Assembly (NCBI GenBank): GCA_014377625.1
Contig: JACMPG010000109.1
Location: 1 to 47,911, forward strand
Source of the DNA: Spirosoma sp.
GTDB lineage: Bacteria; Bacteroidota; Bacteroidia; Cytophagales; Spirosomataceae
Length of the DNA stretch: 47,911 nucleotides
Reading direction: 5' to 3'
Shown: positions 9,357 to 18,506 of the stretch, one piece after another
Layout of the letters: each line of letters opens with the position of its first letter
Position numbering within the stretch: the first letter of the stretch is position 1
Program-made: the position numbers and the translations under genes
The notes under the pieces: model-generated
Database searches by the model: none
What the model was told of the DNA's origin: nothing
What the model saw: the letters and a program-made list of their open reading frames with translations, nothing else

Positions 9357-9826
9357 AGGAAAAAGTTGAACAAATTGTAGGTGAGCCAGCTTGTTGTCTG
9401 CGTAATGTCATGTTCATTCAAATGCGGCTTTTAAAAGATTATCGCCGTATTATTGGGCCCACATTACGTAATCTGGTGCGATTTCAATATTGCCATTTCA
9501 CACCCTGTTCCATTAACTAACACCCATTGCAGTACATAATATCCGGATAGCAGGTATCTGGGCAACCGGATTCCTACGGAGATGCACTACGTCTCCACAC
9601 GATGATTAGTTTGAACCGGTCTCTGTGCTGTAGCATATACTGGCACATCCTGATAGCTTATATCAATTGTACCATGCGCAATTGGTGGCAGTTTGTTATT
9701 GATACGGGGCTGCTACAGACAGGCAGCCATCCACGCTCTGTTCTACGAAGTGGCCTATAAGCCAACACAAGTGCATCACACTTTTATTTCCACATTTAGT
9801 CAGTTTATTTTAATCCTCCAATAGTT

Positions 9827-11590
9827 ATGAAAAAACTTATTTTTGGTGGTATAGCCCTTATAGGGTTTGCAACCACTTCCTACGCCCAGAACGTATCGAC
9901 CGTTAACCAGAACGGAACCAGCCAAACGGCCGTTGCGGCTCAGACTGGTAACGGGCAGGTTTCCACCATCAGTCAGGTGCAGTCGGGCACAGCAACTAAC
10001 TTTGGCAACTTTGGGGCTACCAGCCAAACCGGTGCTACATCCAACACGGCTACCGTGAACCAGAACAACGGCTCCAACGGCAACCGGGCCTATGCTACGC
10101 AGTTGGGTGGGAACGGCAACAAAGCCACCATCAACCAGAGCGACAACAGCGGGGGTGGCGCAATAGCCGCCAGCGTAGGTGCCGCCGGGGGCAATGGCAA
10201 CTTTGCGGGTACCTACCAGAAAGGCGATGGCAACACGGCAGGTGTCAACCAGAACAACGACAGCCAGCGCAACACGGGCGAAGTTCGTCAGAATGGTATG
10301 ATGAACATGGGTACAGTAAATCAGTCCAATACCTCGAAAGATAATACGGGCAAGATTTATCAGGGTTTTGCTGACGACAACGTTCTGCAACCCCTCACAG
10401 GCGTAAACAGCAGTACAGCTACCATCAATCAGGGTAAAACAAGCCCTGGCGATATGAATTTTACGCCGGGTGTAGCGGCTGAGTCGGTTAGTAATACGGC
10501 AACCGTTACCCAGACAGCCGACAACAACAAGGCACTCATTGGTCAGGGGGCAACGATTTCGGACGAAAACGGAACATCAACTGGCCGGTCGGCTGGAAGT
10601 ATGGCTACCATTGTGCAATCAGCTGCCGGAAACACCGCCGAAATTGAGCAGGGTGCTCAGTCGGGCGAATCGAGAGCGAGTAAGGCAACAATTACCCAGA
10701 CGGGCACAGGCAATTTCGGCACTATCTTACAGGGCGTGCTGAACTTTGGTCTGGACAAAAGTGGCGAAGCAACCATAACGCAGGCAGGTACGAACGGAAG
10801 CGTAGCCTTTATACAAGTTGGTATATTAGGCGTTGCAACCAGCAATACGGCCACTATTACCCAGACGGCAGCTTCCAACAATACAGATGCTTACATCTTT
10901 CAGGCGTTTGGCGGTAATTCTACCTCAACCAACGATAAGGCAGGTATTACCCAGGGTGGTTCAGGCGATAACTTCGCCCAGATTGTTCAGGGTTCAGCCC
11001 CCAGTGTAGGTACGGCCAGTTCGAGCGGCAACTCAGCCACCATTACGCAGGGTGATGGCACCAGCAACAGCGAAGCCATTATCAATCAGGGCCGTGATGA
11101 TCTTGGTTCGGCCATCAACAACAAGGCTACAATCAACCAAGTGAGTGGTAATCTAAACAATGCCCTCATCAGCCAGGGACGTGCCGTAGCCATTACCAAT
11201 GGCGCAGGTAACTCCATCATGACCGGCGTTGCCTCAACGGGAAGCAGTGCTACCGTGACCCAGACTGGTAACACAAATACGGGCAACCTCTATCAGGCCA
11301 ATGGCGCAGGTACGGGTGGCAACATAGCTACGCTGATGCAAACCGGCAACATGAACACCGCCAAATTGTATCAGGAGGGCACTACTTTGAAGGCTACCAT
11401 CACCCAAATGGGTGATATGAATATCCTCGACGGCGGTGTAGTTGGCTCAGTAGCGACGCAAATGGGCAGCAATAACACGGCTACCGTGATGCAGACCTCA
11501 GCACCAGGTGGTCCCGGTAATGTGGGTCATCTGATGCAGTCGGGTTCGGGCAACAACGCCATGATTACCCAAAGTACGATAATACCTTAG
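9827..11590 (+). CDS. curlin-repeat (CsgA-like) secreted amyloid protein, 587 aa
   Basis: Signal peptide MKKLIFGGIALIGFATTSYAQ followed by many NxATIxQxG / NxAxIxQG units (e.g. SNTATVNQNNGSNGNRAYATQ, KATITQTGTGNFGTILQG). Confidence 0.88.
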   Translation: MKKLIFGGIALIGFATTSYAQNVSTVNQNGTSQTAVAAQTGNGQVSTISQVQSGTATNFGNFGATSQTGATSNTATVNQNNGSNGNRAYATQLGGNGNKATINQSDNSGGGAIAASVGAAGGNGNFAGTYQKGDGNTAGVNQNNDSQRNTGEVRQNGMMNMGTVNQSNTSKDNTGKIYQGFADDNVLQPLTGVNSSTATINQGKTSPGDMNFTPGVAAESVSNTATVTQTADNNKALIGQGATISDENGTSTGRSAGSMATIVQSAAGNTAEIEQGAQSGESRASKATITQTGTGNFGTILQGVLNFGLDKSGEATITQAGTNGSVAFIQVGILGVATSNTATITQTAASNNTDAYIFQAFGGNSTSTNDKAGITQGGSGDNFAQIVQGSAPSVGTASSSGNSATITQGDGTSNSEAIINQGRDDLGSAINNKATINQVSGNLNNALISQGRAVAITNGAGNSIMTGVASTGSSATVTQTGNTNTGNLYQANGAGTGGNIATLMQTGNMNTAKLYQEGTTLKATITQMGDMNILDGGVVGSVATQMGSNNTATVMQTSAPGGPGNVGHLMQSGSGNNAMITQSTIIP

Positions 11591-11764
11591 CTTGACTTTA
11601 GCCTTTTGGGAATGCCCTAAATTGGCTTGTTTGGGCGAAAATGCAGGGTTTCTGAATTTTTGAATGTCTGGTTTTTCAACCTGACGTTCAAAAATAAACG
11701 ACCTAAAAGCCCAATACCCCCTGCAAACGGCAGTACTTATACTTCAAAAGGCTAAAGTCAAGCT
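11588..11764. repeat. MITE-like or structured element with 19-bp inverted termini and nested stems
   Basis: agcttgactttagcctttt (11588-11606) vs aaaaggctaaagtcaagct (11746-11764), exact inverted repeat; internal tttttgaatgtc/gacgttcaaaaa and gcaggg/ccctgc. Confidence 0.75.
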
Positions 11765-11783
11765 TAGTGCATTATCAATACAT

Positions 11784-11823
11784 AAAGCCGGGGTGTCTGA
11801 CAGATGCCCCGGCTTTGTTTTTT
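11784..11823 (+). terminator. Rho-independent terminator
   Basis: AAAGCCGGGG tgtctgacagatg CCCCGGCTTT then gtttttttt. Confidence 0.85.
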
Positions 11824-11908
11824 TCCTACCGTTTGATAACCATTGCTGTACTAATTCCGCGTTTATTCGTTGTTCCATCGCGTACCACGCTTTACTTCTA
11901 AGACTATC

Positions 11909-12325
11909 ATGAAACGATTCTTCTTTTTTGGTTCGGCTTTGCTGGCAGCCGCCACTGTACAGGCACAAAATAGGGCTACTGTCACGCAATCTGGCACACC
12001 GCACGAGGTGACGGTAGTGCAGGAAGGCAAGGGTAATACTTCTGTTATTAGTCAAGGCAGTTCGTCAGGCAACCGGGCCGTTATTACTCAATCGGGTGGG
12101 GGCAACGTGGCCACCATTACCCAGGGCGGAGGTCCGGGCAAAGAGCCGGGGCAGTCGGTAAGTGTGTCGCAGTCGGGCGATTCAGAAACGGTTATCAACC
12201 AGAACGACGGCACTAACTCCATCAGCATCTATCAGGGACCGGCCAAAGCTGAAACCACCAGGGATACCCCAGCCGACAATACTAAAAAACGCGGTTCGCG
12301 CCGGAAGCCCAAATCAGGCCAGTAG
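11909..12325 (+). CDS. small curlin-repeat protein with basic C-terminal tail
   Basis: MKRFFFFGSALLAAATVQAQNRATVTQSGTPHEVTVVQEGKGNTSVISQGSSSGNRAVITQSGGGNVATITQGG... ends DNTKKRGSRRKPKSGQ; internal Met used, as it begins a good signal peptide. Confidence 0.82.
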   Translation: MKRFFFFGSALLAAATVQAQNRATVTQSGTPHEVTVVQEGKGNTSVISQGSSSGNRAVITQSGGGNVATITQGGGPGKEPGQSVSVSQSGDSETVINQNDGTNSISIYQGPAKAETTRDTPADNTKKRGSRRKPKSGQ

Positions 12326-12910
12326 GCAATTGATTGAACGTACTGGCAAAGCCGGGTGGTAACCTAATGATTTTTTAGGCTTACAGAACCTGAACGTAAG
12401 TTTCTTAGAAATTAGGGAGACTCGCTAAAATAGAGGCTACCGGCTGGTAAATATATGGGTTATCATTGAGCGAGAAATATAAGGTAAAGGCAGAATATCA
12501 TGGTCAATTAATCTACCCATTGGAAACAGCCTAATCTGTGCTTAAGCGGTATTTGCCTCTGACCGTAAGGTACTTATTCCAATATACAGGGTAATGAAAC
12601 AGGTACATACATCATAATTTTATATGGATAGGGCTGCTGACAATAATCCATAATCTCAGCGACACAGCCTTTTAGCCTACGATACCAATGGGCACGTTCG
12701 GGATAACAAGCCGCCAGTAGTGTGGAATGGATGTAGTAAATTCCGGTGCAAAAACTCTGCCGGCAGCAGTAAGCCAGATACAACACAAGGGCAACTAATG
12801 TACGGCCCTGCTTAAACCTACCGTTTTCGGCTCATATATTCTCTTAAAATACTGATTACCAGCCTAAAATCTCATAGCATACGTTAATTTAGGCTTTTTA
12901 CGAACCTACT

Positions 12911-13930
12911 ATGCCTGTCTGCTTTTTTCTGCTCGTTATCGCGCTGCTTAGTTGCCAGCCTGCCCCCCCGTTTCGGTATGCCGGGCCAAAAATTGAAGGT
13001 GTTAATCTGGTAGCTCCTCCCGAACGGCCCGATTCGGCAGCACTGACTCCGGTGCGCCAGATGGGTGCCGACTGGGTGGCCGTTGTACCGTACGGCTTCA
13101 ACCGGAAAGGCGACAACCGCTTTTATTTCAGCGAAAACCTACCCAAAGAAGGGCGAAAATATGGGCAGTGGTGGGGCGAAACCCCGGCGGGCGTAGCAGA
13201 AACCATAAAGATGGCCCAACGAAAAGGGCTGAAAACTATGCTCAAACCCCACGTCTGGATGCAGGGCGGCTCCCACCTCGACCTTGAATTTCAGACCGAA
13301 GCCGACTGGCAGACGTTCGAGCATGATTACAGCCAGTACGTCCTGCATTTTGCCCGTCTGGCCGACTCCCTGCACGTGGATCTGTTTTGCATTACCACCG
13401 AACTGGACCGCTTTGCCGTGGCCCGGCCTGATTACTGGCGTAAACTTATTGGACAGGTACGACAGGTGTATCGGGGTAAGCTAACCTACGCAGCCAACTG
13501 GGATCGCTACGCCAGCATCCCGTTCTGGGACCAGCTGGATTACATTGGGGTGGATGGGTATTTTCCGCTTTCGGACGCCCGCAACCCGTCGGTGTCGCAG
13601 ATAGTCCGGGGCTGGAAACCACATTTAGACGCCCTGCAAAAACTGAGCAGCCAGCAACAAAAGCCGATTCTGTTCACCGAATTCGGATATCGAGCCTGCG
13701 ATCATACCGCCCGCCGACCGTGGGAGTCCGACACCGACTGTACCGACAACCCCATTGCTCAGGCCCGCGCCTGCGAAGCGTTGCTGACTGCCGTATGGCC
13801 CCAGCCCTGGTTTGCGGGTGGTTTTGCCTGGAAGTGGTTCATGAACACCAGCCCCCGCCACCGCGAACGCGATCAGTACAGCCCCCAATCCCGCCCCGCC
13901 GGTGAGGTCTTAGGCAAGGCGTGGCGGTAA
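12911..13930 (+). CDS. glycoside hydrolase family 113-like (TIM-barrel) lipoprotein
   Basis: Lipobox-like LLSCQPAPP; KIEGVNLVAPPERPDS, WVAVVPYGF, LKTMLKPHVWM, LFCITTELDRF, DYIGVDGYFPL, PILFTEFGYRA. Confidence 0.75.
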   Translation: MPVCFFLLVIALLSCQPAPPFRYAGPKIEGVNLVAPPERPDSAALTPVRQMGADWVAVVPYGFNRKGDNRFYFSENLPKEGRKYGQWWGETPAGVAETIKMAQRKGLKTMLKPHVWMQGGSHLDLEFQTEADWQTFEHDYSQYVLHFARLADSLHVDLFCITTELDRFAVARPDYWRKLIGQVRQVYRGKLTYAANWDRYASIPFWDQLDYIGVDGYFPLSDARNPSVSQIVRGWKPHLDALQKLSSQQQKPILFTEFGYRACDHTARRPWESDTDCTDNPIAQARACEALLTAVWPQPWFAGGFAWKWFMNTSPRHRERDQYSPQSRPAGEVLGKAWR

Positions 13931-14101
13931 TCGGCCCATTCCTGCCTCGTGCGTGGGAATATCTTCCTATACTAAAGGGCAAATGACTTTGTAATTGACT
14001 GTACTAAACGAGTAGGGAGAGATAACCTATCAATAGAGGATAGGGAAACCGGATGGACGTTTGTATCGTTTATAAATTAACCAATTGAACCAAAAAACAC
14101 G

Positions 14102-14758
14102 ATGAAGACGATATATGGATACGTGCTGAGCCTGCTGCTGACGGCGGGTTGCGCACTGGGTCAGGACCGGAGTTTTGCCGAATTACCCAAACCTAAAGCG
14201 GGCGAGGCCGTAGCCACGTTTGCGGGCGGTTGTTTCTGGGCTATGGAAGAGGGTATGAGCCAGCTAAAAGGCGTTCGCGAAGTGATTTCGGGCTATGCCG
14301 GGGGCGATGTCAAAAACCCGACCTATGAGCAGGTAGGCACCGACCGCACCGGCCACGCCGAATCGGTACAGGTTTACTACGACCCGAAAGTGATTAGCTA
14401 CAACCAGTTGCTGGAGGCTTTCTTTGCCGGGCATGACCCCACCCAACTCAACCGGCAGGGACCGGATGTAGGCCGCGACTACCGCTCGGTGGCCTTTTAC
14501 CGCACCCCCGCCGAGAAAGCCGCTATTCTGGCCACCATCAATGAGGTGAACAAGTCGGGCCATTACAACGGCAAGGTCGTGACGGAGGTTACGCCCATCG
14601 AGGTGTTCTACCCCGCCGAGAAGTACCACCAGAACTACTTTTCGCTGCATCCCGACCAGCCCTATATTCAGGGCGTATCACTGCCGAAGGTAATGAAACT
14701 GCGTAAGGCAATGGCCGGGTATCTCAAGAACGAGACGACGCTGAGCATGAATAAGTAA
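14102..14758 (+). CDS. msrA: peptide-methionine (S)-S-oxide reductase
   Basis: TFAGGCFWAMEEGMSQLKGVREVISGYAGGDVKNPTYEQVGTDRTGHAESVQVYYDP: canonical MsrA motifs. Confidence 0.95.
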   Translation: MKTIYGYVLSLLLTAGCALGQDRSFAELPKPKAGEAVATFAGGCFWAMEEGMSQLKGVREVISGYAGGDVKNPTYEQVGTDRTGHAESVQVYYDPKVISYNQLLEAFFAGHDPTQLNRQGPDVGRDYRSVAFYRTPAEKAAILATINEVNKSGHYNGKVVTEVTPIEVFYPAEKYHQNYFSLHPDQPYIQGVSLPKVMKLRKAMAGYLKNETTLSMNK

Positions 14759-14816
14759 GTAAGTCATCGACAACAAATTGACAGGATAGCCGGACGTTAC
14801 CGGCTATTTTTGTACC

Positions 14817-16025
14817 ATGAATACAGGTATTGCTACTAAATCCGGCTACCGAAATCGGTTTGCTCAGAACCTCAGGACGTTTTTCCTGACCCCGCAGGCA
14901 CTGGCCGTGGGGCTGGTATTCTCGTCCGACAGTCTGCTGTTCGGCAGTTGGGTGTCGCACATCCCGTTTGTGAAGCAGAAGCTGGGACTGTCGGAGGCTG
15001 AGCTGGGGCTGGTGCTGTTCGCGCTGCCCGCCGGTTTGTTGGTCATGAACCCGCTGTCGGGCCGAATCATTGCGCGGCTGGGCGAAGCGGGGGCGTGTTT
15101 CTGGTCGGCGGTGGGGCTGGCCCTGTCCATGTGCATCCCCATCAACGCGCCCAGCACGGCATGGGTAGTGGTGGGTTTATTTCTGGCCGGGCTGGCGGGT
15201 GCGCTCATCAACGTGGCCATGAACACAGCGGCTACCAACCTGGAGCGGGCGCAGGGCATCGTGATCATGTCGTCGTGTCATGGCATGTGGAGTTTGGGCG
15301 GGTTACTGGGGTCAGGCATTGCCGGGGCGATCATTGCGCTGCACGTACCACCCGCCACCCACGTGATGGCGATGGCCGGGGTAGTGCTGATCCTGACGTT
15401 TCTGATTCGCCCGTTGCTGGCAACCATTCCGTCGAGCAGCCGGTCGGCCGCGGGTGAGAAAACTGGCTCGTCGTTTGTGATGCCCAACCGTAACCTGCTG
15501 CTGATGATTCTCATTGGTCTGGCCCTGGCCATGGGCGAGGGGGCGGCTTTCGACTGGAGCGCGGTGTACCTGCGCGAAAGCCTGGGGGCGAGGGCGCAGG
15601 TAGCCGCTTTGGGCTTTGCCGCGTTCTCGCTGACGATGACCGCCTTCCGGTTCACCGGCGACGCCATTATCCCCAAAATAGGCGGCAAACGCTGGCTCCA
15701 GATTGGGGGCGTGGTAGCCGCGCTGGGGTTGGTGGTGGCCATTGTGCTGCCCTACCCCATCACGGGCTTAATGGGCTTTGCTATTCTGGGGGCGGGCTGT
15801 TCGCTGGGGGCGCCGGTGCTGTATGCGGCTGCGCTGCGGGTACCGGGTATTCCACCCGCTGCCGGGCTGGCCACGTTTGCCACGTTTAGTTTCATCGGCT
15901 TTCTGGTGGGACCTCCCATTGTCGGGTTCATTGCCGAGGGGTTTGGCCTGTACGTAGGGCTTGGCTTTGTGGCCGGGGTGCTGCTGATTTCGGCAGGCCT
16001 GGCACGGGTGGTGAATTTGTTTTAG
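14817..16025 (+). CDS. MFS transporter
   Basis: About 12 hydrophobic helices; SWVSHIPFVKQKLGLSEAELGLVLFALPAGLLVMNPLSGRIIARLGE. Confidence 0.85.
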   Translation: MNTGIATKSGYRNRFAQNLRTFFLTPQALAVGLVFSSDSLLFGSWVSHIPFVKQKLGLSEAELGLVLFALPAGLLVMNPLSGRIIARLGEAGACFWSAVGLALSMCIPINAPSTAWVVVGLFLAGLAGALINVAMNTAATNLERAQGIVIMSSCHGMWSLGGLLGSGIAGAIIALHVPPATHVMAMAGVVLILTFLIRPLLATIPSSSRSAAGEKTGSSFVMPNRNLLLMILIGLALAMGEGAAFDWSAVYLRESLGARAQVAALGFAAFSLTMTAFRFTGDAIIPKIGGKRWLQIGGVVAALGLVVAIVLPYPITGLMGFAILGAGCSLGAPVLYAAALRVPGIPPAAGLATFATFSFIGFLVGPPIVGFIAEGFGLYVGLGFVAGVLLISAGLARVVNLF

Positions 16026-16027
16026 AA

Positions 16028-16122
16028 AATTTTAACACAGAGAGAGGGAGGATTTCACAGAGAAAACAGAGAATTTGCGTCACTCTACTCCGTTAACTTT
16101 GTGACAATCTCTGTCTCTCTGC
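16028..16122. repeat. imperfect inverted repeat of ACACAGAG type
   Basis: aacacagagagagggaggatttcacagagaaaacagag ... ctttgtgacaatctctgtctctct; same word family as 27613-27710. Confidence 0.6.
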
Positions 16123-16155
16123 CGCGCCGGCGTACCGGTTAAAACCATTGCTCCA

Positions 16156-16926
16156 ATGCCCCGGTACACCTTACCTCTCTTTCTGTTCTCCTTCCTCCTA
16201 CTCACCAACACCTCGTGGGCGCAGGGGCGGTACGTGATTGGGACAGTCGTTGACCAGACCACGCAGAAGCCGGTCGATAAGGTGACGATCATCAATAAAC
16301 GCACGCAACAACGGGGCCGCACCAACCCCGCGGGGCGTTTTTTCCTGACCGTACAAACCGGCGACTCCCTAATCCTAACCAGTCAGCTCCATAACCGCAC
16401 CGGCATTCGCTACGACGGCTCCGACAACCCGATACTCGTGGCAAAGGCGCTGCCTCCCATGCCTTACCGCGTCATTGACCTTGCCGAGGTGACCGTGACG
16501 GCCAAGCGATACGAAGAGGTAAAACGCGAAATTCAGCAAATTCTGGACGAGCCAACGGCTTCCAAAAAAGTGACGGGCGCGCAGGCGTTTGACCGGGCTG
16601 CCGATGGTGCGGGCGTAACGCTGTTGTACGAACTGTTCGGTAAACGCCCAAAATCAGACCGGAAGGCGTATTATATTATGCAACAGGACCGACGGCACGC
16701 GCTGGCGCTGGAACGCTTCCGGCTGCTGGTCGATCAGGCTACCGATCTCAAAAACGCCGATATTGACCACTTCTACGATTTCTGCGACCTGGACGATGAA
16801 TTTCTGCTTAAAGCTGACGACTACACCCTCATCAACACCGTTCAGCAACTGCGCAACCGCTTCCGGCAGGGCTACACCAAACCCAGCGGTATCATGCCTG
16901 ACCCGGAGCCGCTGAAGGAGCCGTAG
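16156..16926 (+). CDS. carboxypeptidase-regulatory-like (CarboxypepD_reg) secreted protein
   Basis: Signal peptide then GRYVIGTVVDQTTQKPVDKVTIINKRTQQRGRTNPAGRFFLTVQTGDSLILTS. Confidence 0.75.
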   Translation: MPRYTLPLFLFSFLLLTNTSWAQGRYVIGTVVDQTTQKPVDKVTIINKRTQQRGRTNPAGRFFLTVQTGDSLILTSQLHNRTGIRYDGSDNPILVAKALPPMPYRVIDLAEVTVTAKRYEEVKREIQQILDEPTASKKVTGAQAFDRAADGAGVTLLYELFGKRPKSDRKAYYIMQQDRRHALALERFRLLVDQATDLKNADIDHFYDFCDLDDEFLLKADDYTLINTVQQLRNRFRQGYTKPSGIMPDPEPLKEP

Positions 16927-17422
16927 CTTCGGTAAGCACCACAACAGCGTCGCCCACCCGGATTATACCGCCCTGTACCACCCGTGCCGTCATGCCGCCG
17001 TGGCCCCGCAGGGTATTGTAGCCGCCCGGCCCCAGTGCGATTTCCATTTTGGAGCAGGGATGGCATTGACCCGTAATTTCCAGGATCACCGGCCCGTGTT
17101 CGGGATCGCCAATCTGAACGGTTTGATCTTTGAGTGCCAGCAGGTTCAGGCCCGATAGTACGATGTTCCGGCGCAGCAAAGCCGGGTCAAGTTCGGCGCG
17201 ACCCGTCAGAACGGCTACGGCGGGCAGGTGTTCGGCCTGGATCAGCGTTACGTGCCGGTTACCGCTTTGCCCGCTGTAATGATCGCCCAGCAGGCCCGCA
17301 TCTGCCGACGCTTCTACGCTGTCAACCACCAGAACCGGGCCACGCCGTTCGGGGCGGATGCCGAGCCACTCCACCCGACCGGACCGGGGGAATACCGGGA
17401 AAAGGTCTTTAATATTCTGCAT
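16892..17422 (-). CDS. MOSC domain-containing protein
   Basis: VEWLGIRPERRGPVLVVDSVEASADAGLLGDHYSG...VTLIQAEHLPAV...RRNIVLSGLNLLALKDQTVQIGD...GQCHPCSKMEIALG. Confidence 0.88.
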   Translation of the reverse strand: MQNIKDLFPVFPRSGRVEWLGIRPERRGPVLVVDSVEASADAGLLGDHYSGQSGNRHVTLIQAEHLPAVAVLTGRAELDPALLRRNIVLSGLNLLALKDQTVQIGDPEHGPVILEITGQCHPCSKMEIALGPGGYNTLRGHGGMTARVVQGGIIRVGDAVVVLTEATAPSAAPGQA

Positions 17423-17449
17423 CTGTAATGCGGATTAGTATCCTCGCTA

Positions 17450-18397
17450 CTAAACGTTGTAGCCTACATAGCGGTTCTCAACCGTTCCATCATCAAACAG
17501 ATCGACGATGGCATATCCGGCGGGGGTGTGATGATATTTACCAAACCACCAGGCTCCGCTCACGGCTCCGTTGCAGTAGTAGGTAACGCCGTTATAATCG
17601 ACACGGTCGGTAAGGTGAATATGACCGCTCAGGGCTGCTTTTACATTAGCATATTGACTGAAAAGGTTCATCAGCCGGACCGTATCACTATGCATCCAGC
17701 GCGACGGTACGTTCCAGTTGTCGCCATCGAAGCGTTTGCCGTCGAAGAAAACACAGGCGGCCAGAATCGGCACGTGCGACACGATGAGAACAGGCGTTTG
17801 GGTGGAGGTATTTTTCAGATCGGTTTCAAGCCAGTCGTACTGTTCCTCATCTACGTGGGCGGTGTACCAGCTTCCGTCCGTCTTTGGTTGCACACTGTCA
17901 AGCACTACGATGTGCCAGCCGTTTTTATCGAGACTGTAGTAGCGTTTTGGTAATTGCAGTTCATCCATCGCCCACTGTTTACCCCCGTCGAACGCTTCTT
18001 TTGTTTCGGCTTTACACCAGATGTCATGGTTGCCAATACAGTTCAAAACAGGAAAGGCGTTTTCGCTGCTTAAAACATCGTTATACAGTTTCCATTGCCG
18101 CTTCACACTATCATTACTGCGACCGTGTGCTTCCATAATGGCGTCGCCCCCGTTCAGGATCAAGTCTGGTTTATCAGGCAGACTTTGTACGTGGTGCAAA
18201 CAGCGGGCAAAGCCTTTTGCGGCTCCCACAACAGGCTGCACGTGAACGTCGGTGAGGTGAGCAATGCGCAAGGCCCGGCGTTTGGTAAATGGGGCTGGCT
18301 GCGCAGTAATGAGGTGGGGAGTGGACAGGGTGGCTAAGCCAGCCCCAGCATAGCGTATAAGATCGCGACGGTTCATACCTGCCGGTTGGTTTTCCAA
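17450..18397 (-). CDS. metallophosphoesterase
   Basis: AHLTDVHVQ, LNGGDAIMEA, CIGNHDIWC, LSGHIHLTD; possible start at MNRRDLIRYAGAGL (18376). Confidence 0.88.
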   Translation of the reverse strand: MENQPAGMNRRDLIRYAGAGLATLSTPHLITAQPAPFTKRRALRIAHLTDVHVQPVVGAAKGFARCLHHVQSLPDKPDLILNGGDAIMEAHGRSNDSVKRQWKLYNDVLSSENAFPVLNCIGNHDIWCKAETKEAFDGGKQWAMDELQLPKRYYSLDKNGWHIVVLDSVQPKTDGSWYTAHVDEEQYDWLETDLKNTSTQTPVLIVSHVPILAACVFFDGKRFDGDNWNVPSRWMHSDTVRLMNLFSQYANVKAALSGHIHLTDRVDYNGVTYYCNGAVSGAWWFGKYHHTPAGYAIVDLFDDGTVENRYVGYNV

Positions 18398-18506
18398 AGG
18401 TAGGTTTCTGTCCCGGCCCGGGTGTTACAGATGTTTTATGGTTATGTTATGTTTAAAATCCTTCAGAAGCTTTTTGAGTTAGCGATTTGAGCCTGAAAGC
18501 AGTTTT

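Noticed and set aside
9800-10390. Minus-strand 196-aa ORF over the curlin gene
   Set aside because: Antisense to a well-supported repeat protein; periodic Val/Gly-rich composition is a by-product of the curlin repeats.
9827-11590. Regular repeat spacing that could suggest a CRISPR array
   Set aside because: Units are imperfect, in frame and translate to curlin repeats; no identical direct repeats with unique spacers and no cas genes.
12574-12786. 70-aa minus-strand ORF (YPERAHWYRRLKGCVAEIMDYCQQPYPYK)
   Set aside because: Looks somewhat protein-like and may be a gene remnant, but no family was recognised and there is no supporting context.
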